In this document: piece by piece, positions 47,517-58,573 of the stretch
How the letters are laid out: each line of letters opens with the position of its first letter
Position numbering within the stretch: the stretch's first letter is position 1
Source: Pyrus communis
Lineage: Eukaryota; Streptophyta; Magnoliopsida; Rosales; Rosaceae
Assembly (NCBI RefSeq): GCF_963583255.1
Contig: NC_084817.1
Span: forward strand, 439,001-503,000
Length of the DNA: 64,000 nt
Direction of reading: 5' to 3'
The notes under the pieces: model-generated
The model's input: only the letters and a program-made list of their open reading frames with translations
Told to the model about the DNA's origin: nothing
Databases searched by the model: none
Program-made: the position numbers and the translations under genes

Positions 47517-48782
47517 TCAACCGGGATCAACCGGGATACCTTCATCTTGCTTCCCAGATGCTGGCCTAGAAACCGCGGGACTCTTCCCTACTCTGGGGCT
47601 ATTTTGGTGTCCACTCCCTACAGCTCTCCCACTCCTTGCCCTGCGAAGATGAGTTGCCCTGAGCTCGCGAGGCATAGCAGCCCCCGCTTTCTGAAACTCC
47701 TGAATCTCAGCTGCCGCAGCTTTTTCCTCTTCTAGTGACAGTTGCCTTTCAAACAGAGGGGGGCCACGAGGCATAGCAGCCCCGGCTTCCTGAAACTCCC
47801 TAATCTCAGCTGCCGCGGCCTTTTCCTCTTCCCGTGTGTGTTGCCTTTCAAACATAGGGGGACCAGATAGCGTCTCAAACACATACAGATTGAACAAAGC
47901 CTCCTGGATCCGGTCGAAGAAGGCGTTGACATGGAAATACAAGGCAAGAACCTTAACAAGTATTGTCTTCAGCAGCCAAATCAACGTCCCAACCAGAAAA
48001 CATACCAAAATCTTGGTCACATAAGGTAAAATCCTATGCTTGGTCTTCTCCTCCATCTTCTTATCAAAAATCAAGTTCCATACCAACAAAACCAATCCTA
48101 ACCACAGACAATTCTGAACAGATCTCCTTATACCGTATACGAAATGCAAAACCCGTTTTCGAAGCAAGAAATTTCGCTCTACTAGGAACACAATCACCCG
48201 AATTCCCCAACCTGAAACCAAACGACCACAAACCAATGCCAGAACCAGAATTTCCCACTTCCACAGCAGAAGATTCCACAAAGTTCGCTTCTTTATTACT
48301 GGAATCCATAGATTGCAAACTAAAGCAGCTATAACAATAACAAGACTCACCCACTGAACCAATGTGAGGGCATCGAACTTGATCTTCTTATACTCATCTG
48401 GAATGTCTTCGAGGTCGTCGTCATCGAAAGCCGAAGCGTCGTCATCTCTCCGCGGAGTTCGTCCGGAGCCCACAGCTCTGTCCGACTTCAGACACGCTTC
48501 CTCAGGTGGTGGGTCGAGCAGCCTGGACTTGGTCTTGCTCACCGGCGGTTTCCAGGAGCTTCGGGGGCAGGCATTGGGGCTGCATCGGACAATCTCGGGA
48601 GCTCCCGGCAGATCTTTGCTTCTCCGTCGGACTGATTCAGCAGGGTTTTCTGGGGAGCCGTGAATTATTGGCGACCTTGGAGCTGCTTCTTCGTCGATAT
48701 TTGGTGCAGTCTCTGTTTCTTTGCTCGAAGAAGCATCACCGCCGTCGATCTTGACTATAAGTTGTCCTTCCCTCGTTGCCAT
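47517..48782 (-). pseudogene. Truncated hybrid MSL10-like gene (middle copy)
   Basis: Only an exon-1 equivalent survives: 421 codons from ATG 48782 to TGA 47519-47517. The channel core (exons 2-5) is absent. The 5' part (48782 to about 47764) matches the left copy (DDASAFDDDDLEDIPDEYKK; VFETLSGPPMFERQHTREEE). The 3' part (47763 to 47517) matches the right copy (RQLSLEEEKAAAAEIQEF; SPAVSRPASGKQDEG). At the junction a segment of about 30 residues (GPP-FERQ...AAMPR) occurs twice, once of each type. The coding sequence ends after an 11-bp tandem duplication (GATCAACCGGG, plus strand 47517-47540), then runs directly into sequence that is 3' flank in the right copy. Relative to the left copy, about 165 bp are inserted upstream of the ATG (48811-48978). 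It may still be transcribed, but without the MscS domain it cannot form a channel. Confidence 0.9.
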
Positions 48783-48784
48783 TG

Positions 48785-50150
48785 ATAATCCTCTTCTTCT
48801 TGATACGATTGCTACTCTTAGACATGGGGATTAAATCCAATATTGCTGGATAACTAGAAAGTTCTCTGGTCATTATCGTGGTACTCGTAGGGAACTCTTT
48901 GAACGAATTGTCCCAATACAAACACTCACAAAAATAGTTTACATCCATCTCCATCATAGCTACCGGTCCTCCAGCATTAGCTGCTCTGGTAGTTGTAGTT
49001 GAAGATTTTCTTCGTCAACTTCCAATTAAGGAACTGCAGTGCAATAAAGGTTTTCTTTTCTTTCTTTTGATAAAAAGGACATGCACTTCTGCTGTAAATA
49101 GTGGGATTGTAATTGTATGCCCACGTGCAAACAGTATCTCTACCATATGCCTAATAGGGTAGTTTTGTAAGCTTACAACGAAGTTGCTCTATATATAGAG
49201 CACTACAAGTGATCAAAACACATAGTAAAAAAGGAAAAGTTGGAATAATATAAGTAATCTTCCTATTTTCTTTTATCTGCAATCATTTTGTATTAGAGTT
49301 AAGAAACAAGATAGTGTGATATTTTGCATCTGCTTCGTCTTTGTTCCTAACAAATGTTATCTTTCTAACTTTTGCTCATTTAAAACAACTTCATCATTTT
49401 ACCTCACAAAAATCATGACTGAAACCATTCATTCTATTGTCATGTAAACATCATTATTTTGAAAAGAATTCATTCGATTTAAATATTATTTAATCATTCA
49501 TATGAATTAAACAAATTAACAATTCATTATGAAGTACTTGTTACGATTTTAATAAGAAAATCACACTTTTCAATTTTACCACCTTATATTAATAAACAAA
49601 TAGAATTAGGAAACAAATTGGTATTAATATTTAAGAGATATTTTTCAGTGTTTAGGAACACGGCCCGCACATCAAGAGTGATAATATGAGTGGTGGAAGT
49701 TTTTTTATTTCTAAGCATCCAACTACTTGGTGTATCCGGCATCCTTCCCAAGTTCAAACTCAATACACTTTATAATTAGGGTGAGAAAATTTTCATTATG
49801 ACCAGAACACGGATGGTACACCAATTGGTTTTATATAAATGGTGAGAAAGTTTATTTTTTAAGTTATCAACTTTTTAAGATATATCCCACCATTCGTATA
49901 GTGATACGTGGTGTACCATCCCATATACCGGTCACACTGAAAAATCTCTCCAATTAGAATGATGGATTAGTACCAAGGTGGTCCATCTGAAGTGAGGAGG
50001 ATTGGCAATTTATCTATAATATACGCATAATTTCATATGTTAGTCTGGAACAACAATCATCTGCTCTGCTGTTATATCTCAGCATCAAACGTCATGTTCC
50101 AAAGAACCCTCAACCGTCATGCCAGTCCTCCCAGAGTACAAGTTGAAGAG
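48785..50150. other. Spacer between middle and right MSL copies (duplicated DNA)
   Basis: Homologous to 46170-47510. It differs by an insertion of about 450 bp (49086-49535) between TTTGATAAAAAGGAC and GTTACGATTTTAATAAG, which lie almost side by side at about 46420-46450 in the other spacer, and by the small MITE at 49781-49949. The inserted segment has no clear ends; a CTCTATATATAGAG palindrome at 49187-49201 suggests a promoter-like core. Confidence 0.65.
49781..49949. mobile_element. Small MULE-like MITE with sequenced empty site
   Basis: The left end GTGAGAAAATTTTC and right end (AGAGATTTTTC inward) flank complementary arms carrying GGATGGTACACCA and GGTGTACCATCCC. The flanks ATAATTAGG (49772-49780) and CCAATTAGA (49950-49958) are a worn 9-bp duplication. 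The unoccupied site ACGATTAGAGTGATGG is present at about 47339-47354 in the other MSL spacer. Confidence 0.8.
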
Positions 50151-50152
50151 TG

Positions 50153-52957
50153 TTAGTTTGCTGGTGGCGGGACACAAGTTGTCCAATTTGAAGGAACCTT
50201 GTTGGAGGTTGAACTTGGCATGGCTCGGACGTTGACATCGAGAGGCAGTAACCGGTACTCAATATCTAGCTCTCTGAACACTTTGATCATCTCTTCGATC
50301 AAAAGGCTCCTCCTGTGCCATCTCTCCAGCATGTCCTGATGGTTCATCTTGTGTGTCAGCCATACCGATATCTTCAGTTTGTTCAACTCCTCCACATCCC
50401 TCATGATCAACATTGGAGCGTCGTACCAGTGGTCCTTCTTGTCTTCAATATACCTGTGTAACATGTTAAGCAGTTGATAATCATATAAGGGGTGTGATTC
50501 CTCCGTAGCAAAACTCGAAAGGCATATGCTCATACTTTTTAACATGTGTGGATGTGTTGTTTCCAAAACGTAAATATTTCATTTCAAGGTATACCTCTGT
50601 ATTCTTCCTTTCATAGTAGCCACCTTCTCCAAAGGAGTTGAAATATGCACACAAAAATCAATAGCATCGCCCATGTCAGGACTACGACGATAGTTAGCAA
50701 TTGCCTTGGTAGCAAGAACACTGTTAGGGTATATGATCTTGTGGTTATCAAACTTCAGAAAGACCGTAGTTAATATATTCATCTCTTCAACTACCATCTG
50801 AAACCGAAAAAAACCATCAAGCAATTAGGTATATCGGTATAAACACAGATCCTAAGGTAATACACACTACACATAAACATAACTTCTGATTCAAAACTTC
50901 ACCTGGACTCCATCCACTTCACAACGATCACCCACATCAAACGGGTGCATTACAAATAGAAAGATGATTGCTTCAAAAACTGTCTTGCATGTGTTCCCGA
51001 AGATAAATACAACCAAAAGAAGCTGGGAGCTCATTAAGAGAAGGAAGTGGGCGAAATGAACCTCAAGTATAATAAGCCAGATTATCAAAATGACGATAGC
51101 TACAAGGACGTTCAAAATGTTATGGAGTTCATCCACAGCTGTTTTTGTATCGTTCAAAGAAAATGCTAGTGCTCTTCTGTCTTTAAATGCATTGACCTAA
51201 AAGAAACGAGAAAAACACATTCATTCTTCAATAAATGGTTCGTCGATGACAGAAACCACAACTTAAAAGGCATTATTACCACCCAATTCCTAAGAGCGGT
51301 CTTGCTGATTTTGTCATCTTCACTTGCTGCACCAAAGAGACGAAATGTCTTTAAAGCTTCATCTTTATCCATAAACTGCATCAAATCCTCGAGGTAAATG
51401 TATCTGTCACAACAAAATGCATTAGCACATGTTGAAGGTAACTCCTGTAGACTACTCCCATACAAAGTACTTCTGAGCAGGTAACCATTAGGTAATTTAA
51501 CATAGTGTAGCTCACATGCAGATGAAGATCAAACCAAATTAATATCTAATGGTAAAATTTTTTATGTAAACTTACGGAGACCCTGGCTTGGCTACTCTGA
51601 AAAACATCTTCCTGGCTGCATCTTTTGCTTGAGATTCAGTTGTAATCATCAAAGAAGAGTTGTCTCCCATATCAGAATTCAGTATGTGTTCATCTAGAGT
51701 GGTTAAGGCCCCGTGCCGGATGATGTTTACCATTTTTCTCATATTCCAAGCCGACACATTCTTTTGGTTTAGCTTATGCAAGTGATCAACCGGGATGCCT
51801 TCATCTTGCTTCCCAGACGCTGGCCTAGAAACCGCGGGACTCTTCCCTACTCTGGGGCTATTTTGGTGTCCACTCCCCACAACTCTCCCACTCCTTGCCC
51901 TGCGAAGAAGAGTTGCACTGAGCTCGCGAGGCATAGCAGCCCCCGCTTTCTGAAACTCCTGAATCTCAGCTGCCGCGGCTTTTTCCTCTTCTAGTGACAG
52001 TCGCCTTTCAAACAGAGGGGGGCCTGAAAGTGTCTCCAACACATACTGATTGAACAAAGCCTCCTGAATTCGATCGAAAAATGCGTTGACATGGAAAGAC
52101 AAGGCAAGAACCTTAACAAGTATTGTCTTCAGCAGCCAAATCAATGTCCCAACCAGAAAACACACAAGAATCTTGGTCACATAAGGCAAAATCCTACTCT
52201 TGGTCTTCTCCTGCACCTTCTTATCAAATATCAAGTGCCACGCCAACAAGACCAAACCCAACCAGAGACAATTCTGCACCGATTTCCTTAATCCATAAAC
52301 GAAATACAAAACCCGTTTTCGCAACAAGAAATTTCGTTCTACGAAGAACACAACCACCCGAATTCCCCAACCAGAAACCAAACGACCACAAATCAATGCC
52401 AGAACCAGAATTTCCCACTTCCACAGCGGAAGATCCCACAAAGTTTGCTTCTTTAAAATCGGAATCCAAAGATTGCAAACCAAAGCAGCTATAACAATAA
52501 CAAGACTCACCCACTGAAGCAACGTGAGCGCGCTGAACTTCCACTTCCTGTACTCCTCTGGAATGTCTTCAAGGTCAGGGTCGTCGAAAGCCGAAGCGTC
52601 GTCATCTTTTCCATGCGATCGTCCGGAAGCGGCCGTTCTGTCGGATTTCAGAGACACTTCCTCTGGTAGGTCGAGAAGCCTGGACTTTGTCTTGCTCATG
52701 GGGGGTTTCCAGGGGCTTCGGGAGAAGGAGGCGTTGGAGCTGCATTGGATGACAGCCTCAGCCCCGTCGGAGCTGGAGGAAGCTTCCGGAAGCTCTTTGC
52801 TTCTCCGTCGGAAAGATTCAGTCAGTTTTTCTGGGGAGCCCTGAATTACTGGTGTCCTTGGAGCTGGTTCTCCGTTATGCGGTGCAGTCTCTGTTTCTAT
52901 GCTACAGGAATCATCGCCATCGTCGATCTTGACTACCACTTCTCCTTCCCTCGTTGC
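50153..52957 (-). CDS. MSL10: Mechanosensitive ion channel, MSL10-like (right copy)
   Basis: A tension-gated MscS-like channel, paralogue of 43005-46077. Five exons with the same phases and lengths in exons 2-5: 52957-51576, 51403-51280, 51196-50903, 50797-50595 and 50453-50153, giving 767 residues. The exon-1 transmembrane segments include LTLLQWVSLVIVIAALVCNL. The MscS core reads LLVVFIFGNTCKTVFEAIIF, LFVMHPFDVGDRCEVDG, followed by VVEEMNILTTVFLKFDNHKI and SPDMGDAIDFCVHISTPLEK. The end is EEMIKVFRELDIEYRLLPLD. The ATG at 52957 (MATREGEVVVKIDD) corresponds to that of the left copy; the frame upstream starts only with TTG. This copy donated the 3' part of the hybrid middle copy. No lesion seen. 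Confidence 0.93.
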
Positions 52958-52959
52958 CA

Positions 52960-54280
52960 TTTGATCTTCTTCTTCTTGGTGGTGAGTTCGGTTGCTGCTT
53001 CTGCAGACTGCAGGGCAGGAAAGTGGTGACTTATGTAGTTGAAGACGGATACTTTTTCTCAAACCTTCCAAGTTAAGCAATGAACTTATAGAAATTGCTT
53101 GTGATTCTTTTGTTCGTTTGGGTAAAAGCGAAAGAGAAGCAACGTGAGACCGTCATTGTCGAATATAAAGCGGCTTTCTGAAATGTTTAAAAATTATTCC
53201 CCCAAAAGGTCTAAGGGAAGTCTCCGTTCCCGTTCTGGATACGTCTCTCTCGTCATCTTGTCAATTATTATATTTTTGGCTCGTCGTCGCCCATGTTTTA
53301 TAGAAAAGTAAACGAATAAATATCCGAGAGATGAAAAGGAAGGGTGGAGGACATCAGATTCCCGACACGCCGTTATAGTAACTGCGACTTGGGAATATAT
53401 GTTTTAGTGGGCTGTCGAATTTTCGGGAGAGAATCCTTGTTCATCGAGTTGAAGATTTTTTTTTGTTTTTATTCCAACGATAATCTAGTTTGATTTATTA
53501 TAATCTAAATTATGCTCTAAGAATTCGAACTTTATCTAGTATATGAGACACGTTTTTTTAATCAGCTTGATTATGAACGAAAAATTTGAACATTTAATTT
53601 AGATTAATAAAACAAAACCCAATAAACACACATATAGAGTCGTGTCACGTCAGCGGTCTGCTCAAGAATTTCTCCTCATTGGGTGCGACTTTAGCTGACT
53701 TTCCCTTTCGTCTATCTCGCTTCCCTTTGCAACCTTTAAGGGCTGGTTTGGTATTATTGTGTTTTGATAAAAAGTTGATTTTGTTGTATTGTAAGAATAA
53801 GCGGTTGTGAAATAAAGCAGCAGAGTGTTTGGTAAACTTTTTTGTAAAAATGCTTTTGAAAAAAAAAATAGTATTATAGTGTTTGGTAAACTTTTATGTA
53901 AAACAGATGTGAAAAAAAACCGATTTTTCAAAGCTGGGTTTTGCAGCTTCTTGTTTTTGGCTTTTTTTCACCCAAAACTGTGAAAAAAAGCTGAAGCTGA
54001 ATGTTTACCAAACACAAAAATAGCTCCCAGCATTTTTTGATACCAATTTTTTTCAGAATCACCGCAGTACCAAACCAGTCTAGAATTGTAGACTTTCAGA
54101 ATTGCAGACTTGGGAAGGAAGAATAAAGACGAGCATTGGATCTTTTTCCCAGTACCTTTCTGGCCCTATTTTCCGACAGCTCGAATTCACGGCACAACTT
54201 GTACCGTGCTACCAGCTACTAAATAAAACTTCTCATCAGGAAAAGGAAGCTCAATTCCATCAAGGATAAAGATCAAAGAA
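52960..54280. other. Promoter of right MSL copy, then a MITE
   Basis: 52960-53700 would hold the promoter and 5' UTR of the right MSL gene; no TATA element stands out. 53740-54080 is a TIR element. Nothing else recognised. Confidence 0.45.
53740..54080. mobile_element. TIR MITE (GGGCTGGTTTGGTATT terminus)
   Basis: The left end GGGCTGGTTTGGTATT matches the right end GACTGGTTTGGTACT (other strand). Inside, TGTTTGGTAAACTTTT and GTTTACCAAACAC are complementary, so much of it can fold. Flanks TAA/TAG suggest a worn 3-bp duplication, but this is weak. Confidence 0.65.
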
Positions 54281-54289
54281 TGGCTTATA

Positions 54290-56190
54290 TTGCTGGAAAA
54301 AAAGTACACGAATACCTTCTGGACTACGCCAACTGCCGCTTGTAACGGAGTTAAGTTCTCGTCGGGAAGCTGACATTTCAGTCACGAAACATGGACAGAA
54401 CAACCCCCAAGATAAAAACGTGAGCTTTATGATCGTATGTCCTATGCTTTATAACCTTCCTTGATCAACAGAAAGCAATCATGTGTCAGACACTAGTGTG
54501 ATATCCAGATGCTTAATTCCAGTGAAGCAAATGAGATGGCTAATATCTAGGGAACACAGTTACACAGACCTCGCGAGCGACAAGTGCCATTTTCTGCAGT
54601 CATAACACCATACTGTGCATGTACTCTCGCGGTGCCAAAATTAGCTACTTTCACTACCTGTCAACAATAATTTCAAACTTAAAGAAAATCGAATAATTAA
54701 GTTTGATCACCATGTTAAATCTACACACACCCAAAATATAACCTGATGATAAGCTCATGTTGAAAGAAAAATATGTAACAAGGACAAGAACGCACACGTC
54801 CTGCCCATGCCTCTTTCATTTTGAGAAAAGTACACTAAATAAAGTACTTATATACGCAACATAGTTAAGAGATACAAAGAATCTATTACTCCAGTTCCGT
54901 CTACCAAAAGATTAGCAGCTTTCGACTCCCTATGAATTATATTGCTTTGGTGCAAGTAGTTCATTCCCCTGGAAACATCAATTTGCGACTCTGAGCAAGG
55001 ACAGAAGTGATAACACGCCCCTTTGGTTATGCAGAAAGTCATACATACTTCCCCCAGACAGAAATTCTGAGAACGAAAAAGAAAATATAAAAAACTTGAA
55101 TTGAACCGAAAACCATGTGAGGGCATAAACAAATATAAATACATAAATTACAATAGCTTACACCTTACATGTCTTCATTGAGAAATATCAAAGTTAATTG
55201 AAGATTCGGAATTTCAAATATGAAGATAAACAATAATCACCTTACCTATGTAAGAAGATCCGGAACTGTAAGTGAATCACATCACATACTTGCAAAACTG
55301 AGAAACGCTTAACATGTTACCAACTGTTTACATCATTGAGAATATCAACAAAGATGATGTAAATTGAAAACCACATTAGATTGATTGACATTGCAGAGCA
55401 GCAATTTTAAACATATATTCAAAGGGGGAAAACAAATCTACCTCACTGAGGAGGACTTTGGGCTTGTCATTCGTGGAAATAGTAATTTCATGCATCGACC
55501 TGTAAAATTTGAAGTATAGCAAAGTTAATTATATAAGAACAATGCAAAACTATAGCAATCAATTATTTGCTGTAATTCCTTCCTGTCAAATATCTTCTCA
55601 GACACAACAAAGTCATACGAGACATTCCTATATACATATAGAAATGATAGGTATAAAAGGCAGTACAGATCACACTGCAAAAAGGAGAAGCATCTTTTTT
55701 CGTGTACTTCATTATGTGAAAATGATGACAATCATAAAGAAACGTATTTCAACCTACTTACCTTGTAAACAGTTGACTGGCATACACGGAGTTATCTGTA
55801 ACCTCTCAGCTTCAAGAGCAAGTTCAAAGTCTGGTGACAAACCAAAAGCTGGCGGTGGATGACCGAATACATAAGAAATAACGTGCCATATGAGAGATGT
55901 AAAGATCAATGTTTTCAATAGAGAGAGCCAACTCCAAATAAATATTCATATAGCCGTGCATCTCTTTGTTGGCAGCAGCAGAACATTGACATTCGCTTTC
56001 CTCGATGAATTTGAGCCGGAAGCAGAACGAACCTGCATAAAAGATTGGCTAAGCAAATAACTTCCTATGCCAATAATTCCTTGTCCCAGACGAGCTTGGA
56101 CTGCGGCGGGTCTAGTGGCAGGGTCATGTGCCCCATGCAGTAATCTCTTATGTATCAGAACATCTTGTGCCCTCTCCGGCGAAGGAGTGT
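54290..56190 (-). pseudogene. Decayed STY-type protein kinase (ACT domain, Raf-like)
   Basis: Fragments of an STY8/17/46-like kinase lie in gene order on the minus strand: DVLIHKRLLHGAHDPATRP (near 56150-56090), VRSASGSNSSRK (56034 down), HPPPAFGLSPDFELALEAER (55852-55790), MHEITISTNDKPKVLLSE of the ACT domain (55499-55441), [15 protein letters not shown] then SRGMNYLHQ (55075-54950), [34 protein letters not shown] (54660-54600) and LTPLQAAVGVVQK (about 54355-54320). Active-site motifs are lost: HRDLK is HRESK and DFG is NFG. A frame shift follows LLSLLRVA. The ATP-binding exons (glycine loop, VAIK) were not found. Some splice sites survive (AG|TCGATGCATG, CTCAGTGAG|GTAG). Spread as exons and introns, it is an old unprocessed pseudogene. 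Confidence 0.8.
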
Positions 56191-57473
56191 ACTGTGCATT
56201 TAATATTTCTTAATGTTTAGCTTTCAGCTAATTTCTCTCTCTTACATTTAGCGAGTGACTGTTCAAAGTGTTAGAATAGCTTCTCTAGCTTGTGGGAAAT
56301 GTTCTTACCTTTTAAAAAAAGAAAAAGAAAAGAGGATTGGGCTAGCTTCTTCTTTAATTTTTAAAACTAACCAGGCCCAGAAACTTCGATCCAGAAAGAT
56401 CTTGACAAGTCATCTCTTCTCAAAAGATTATTATGCGTTTTACTTGTGAAAATATGACAAAGAACATATACATAATGGGATGCCTCAAGATTCAAGATGT
56501 TTATAGAGTGTGGATAGCTATACTGTGACTTTTTATATGTAAAGTATATTTATTTATAGAGAACGATGGCTTAAATTGTGTACATATACAATTTCTTTTC
56601 TAATTTTTAAGTGTTGTTGTTATTTCAGTTTTTTAATTTCTACTTTTTAGTTTTCAGGTATAAAGATAAATGACGATGGGTTTGAAAGTTTTTGTTAATT
56701 GTTTCTGTTTTTATTTATTGCGGAAAATGAAACAAATGAAAAAACGTGTAGCAAAATATTCATCGCATATTTTTTTAGTTATGGTGAATTTTTTGTTAAA
56801 TATTAAGTTGGTAGCTAGTCTTGAGGTCCTGGGTTCGAATTAGGTATGACAAGAGTCAGTCGGCAGATCAAAGTTAGAAGCCTAGATATTGAGTTTCGAG
56901 AGTAGATTAATACATGTTTTGTAATGTAAAATTGGTTATCAAACTAAGAATTAAAAATAGTATGGTAATCAAACGGTCCCTCAACGAGTTGAATAATATT
57001 TTTACATACGTAAAGAGTTAAACAATGTTCTTAAACATGGTCAACTACCCAGTCTCCCAATTTTTTTAGCAGAAAATGAATCAGATGTGCAATGTGAATT
57101 TCCTCAACTCAAGAATTAACTAATTAGCAAGGCTAACTCAACTGAAGTCTCTCTCACTCTTCTAGTCTCTATATCCCGCGGTTATTAATTAGTAAACAGA
57201 AAGCAAGGGACAAAAAATGGCATTGAGTACTGACAAGATTCCACAACTAGTAATTAAGGTGGATGAAGTAGTTGGTTTAGTAAAGACTAAAGGGAGACTG
57301 GGAGATAATAATAAAAAGCAAGCGTTTTGCATGGCCGTTGTGGGGGGTGGTGGGGGCGTTACTTTGACAACTCATTTGATATTCCTTTTACTTTAGTTTA
57401 ATTTAACGTACGTAATTCAAATTTTTAGTTTTGATTAACGTGTTCGTGTTTCTGCTGGTGCTGGGGCATGCAG

Positions 57474-57501
57474 AGAGAGAGAGAGAGAGAAAGCGAGAGA
57501 G

Positions 57502-57540
<39 letters not shown>
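57474..57540. repeat. GA then TA compound microsatellite
   Basis: GAGA units with one AAAGC interruption are followed by about 16 TA units. Likely polymorphic. Confidence 0.9.
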
Positions 57541-57543
<3 letters not shown>

Positions 57544-57894
57544 TAGACGTGTGCCTCTGGGTCTGCATCTTCTGTTAATAATAAGAAGAGTAGAGAAAAT
57601 AAATTTATCCTGCAACCCAGCAGAGAGTGAGATTCCGTTATTGATGTGGAGGCGCTGCAACTGCAACCTTGTTGTTTCTGTGCCTAGCAAGCTTCTGTGG
57701 AAGTGTGTATCACAGAGATGAGAGAGAGAATCTAGAGAGAGAGAGAGTAGAGAGAGAGAGAGAGAATATTATGGGCCGGGCTGATGGGACATTTAGCATG
57801 GTATTGAATGCTGCTATGGTCCTTTGGCATTAGGGTTTTAATTCGGTAGCTGCCGGTTTTTAATGCACCACCAGCACCCTGCAACTGCAATATG

Positions 57895-57896
<2 letters not shown>

Positions 57897-57971
<75 letters not shown>
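57897..57971. repeat. CT microsatellite, about 37 units
   Basis: Uninterrupted CT dinucleotides about 250-320 bp upstream of the MIR171 hairpin. Pyrimidine tracts are frequent in plant core promoters and leaders; a role here is only inference. Confidence 0.95.
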
Positions 57972-57972
<1 letters not shown>

Positions 57973-58027
57973 GTCCTTCCTTAAATATTGATTCATGACA
58001 TTCCCAATTTCACCACCATTATTATCA

Positions 58028-58053
58028 ATATATATATATATATATATATATAT
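58028..58053. repeat. TA microsatellite
   Basis: Thirteen TA units about 165 bp upstream of the MIR171 star arm. It could serve as, or mask, the TATA element. Confidence 0.85.
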
Positions 58054-58204
58054 CCTCCTCAGCAGTCAGTCCTCTCCTATCCTTCAACTTATTTCTCTGC
58101 TTCATTTGGTAAATAATTCTATATATATGTGTGTGTGTGTGTGAAGTTGATGCAGCATGCAGGAAAAATATAGAATGTTTTGCGGATATACAATTACCTT
58201 ATTG

Positions 58205-58345
58205 AAATAGTTACTGTGATGTTGGCCTGGTTCACTCAGAGAAGAAGATTACTTACTGCATCTGCATGTACGTAGATATGTACGTTGTTCTATGGTCACC
58301 TGAATCTGATTGAGCCGCGCCAATATCTCAGTGCTCTTTCATCCT
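58205..58345 (+). ncRNA. MIR171: MIR171 precursor hairpin
   Basis: Bases 58307-58327 carry the 21-nt mature miR171 (TGATTGAGCCGCGCC then AATATC), identical to the conserved plant form. The 5' arm at 58218-58238 (GATGTTGGCCTGGTTCACTC..) is the partly paired star strand. Pairing continues at the base (TGAAATAGTTACTG with CAGTGCTCTTTCA). The loop of about 65 nt includes a TACGTAGATATGTACG palindrome. miR171 cleaves mRNAs of GRAS-family HAM/SCL6 regulators that control shoot meristems and branching. The mature miRNA is on the 3' arm, as in other MIR171 genes. Confidence 0.93.
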
Positions 58346-58573
58346 CTCACGCCGGCTGCCTCCGCCCTCTTCCTCGCTCTTTCAATATCGATCTGGTCAA
58401 TATTTCATTTTTTTTCTCTTTATTTCTGTTTCATTTCATTTTTTTGATGTTTTTCCTTTTTCGTTCTCTTTTACAAAATGGAATATATATCTTCTTTTTT
58501 TGCTTATTTTACACTTAACTTACGTGACAGAACAAAATTGAGAACCTTGTACTCCACTATCCGGTTTTGGTTC

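Larger units (their letters stand above)
56200..58200. other. Spacer and putative MIR171 promoter
   Basis: No coding gene recognised; the frames at 57.4-57.7 kb come from microsatellites. 57.17-57.9 kb is interspersed with GAGA tracts. The CT (57897-57971) and TA (58028-58053) repeats, then TATATATATG at 58122, precede the MIR171 hairpin and could lie in its promoter and leader. Confidence 0.4.

Noticed and set aside
47547..48663. Plus-strand open frames antisense to the MSL copies (also 44920-45958 and 51776-52844)
   Set aside because: Shadows of the conserved minus-strand exon 1; they recur in all copies only because the coding strand is conserved.
52958..53080. N-terminal extension of the right MSL gene
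   Set aside because: It begins with TTG and is not conserved in the left copy; the ATG at 52957 is preferred.
56820..56860. GGTCCTGGGTTCGAATTAGG, resembling a tRNA T arm
   Set aside because: No acceptor or anticodon stem can be formed around it; such motifs are common in plant repeats.
57403..57721. Open frames on both strands with poly-(IY) and poly-(RE)
   Set aside because: Products of the GA/TA microsatellite.
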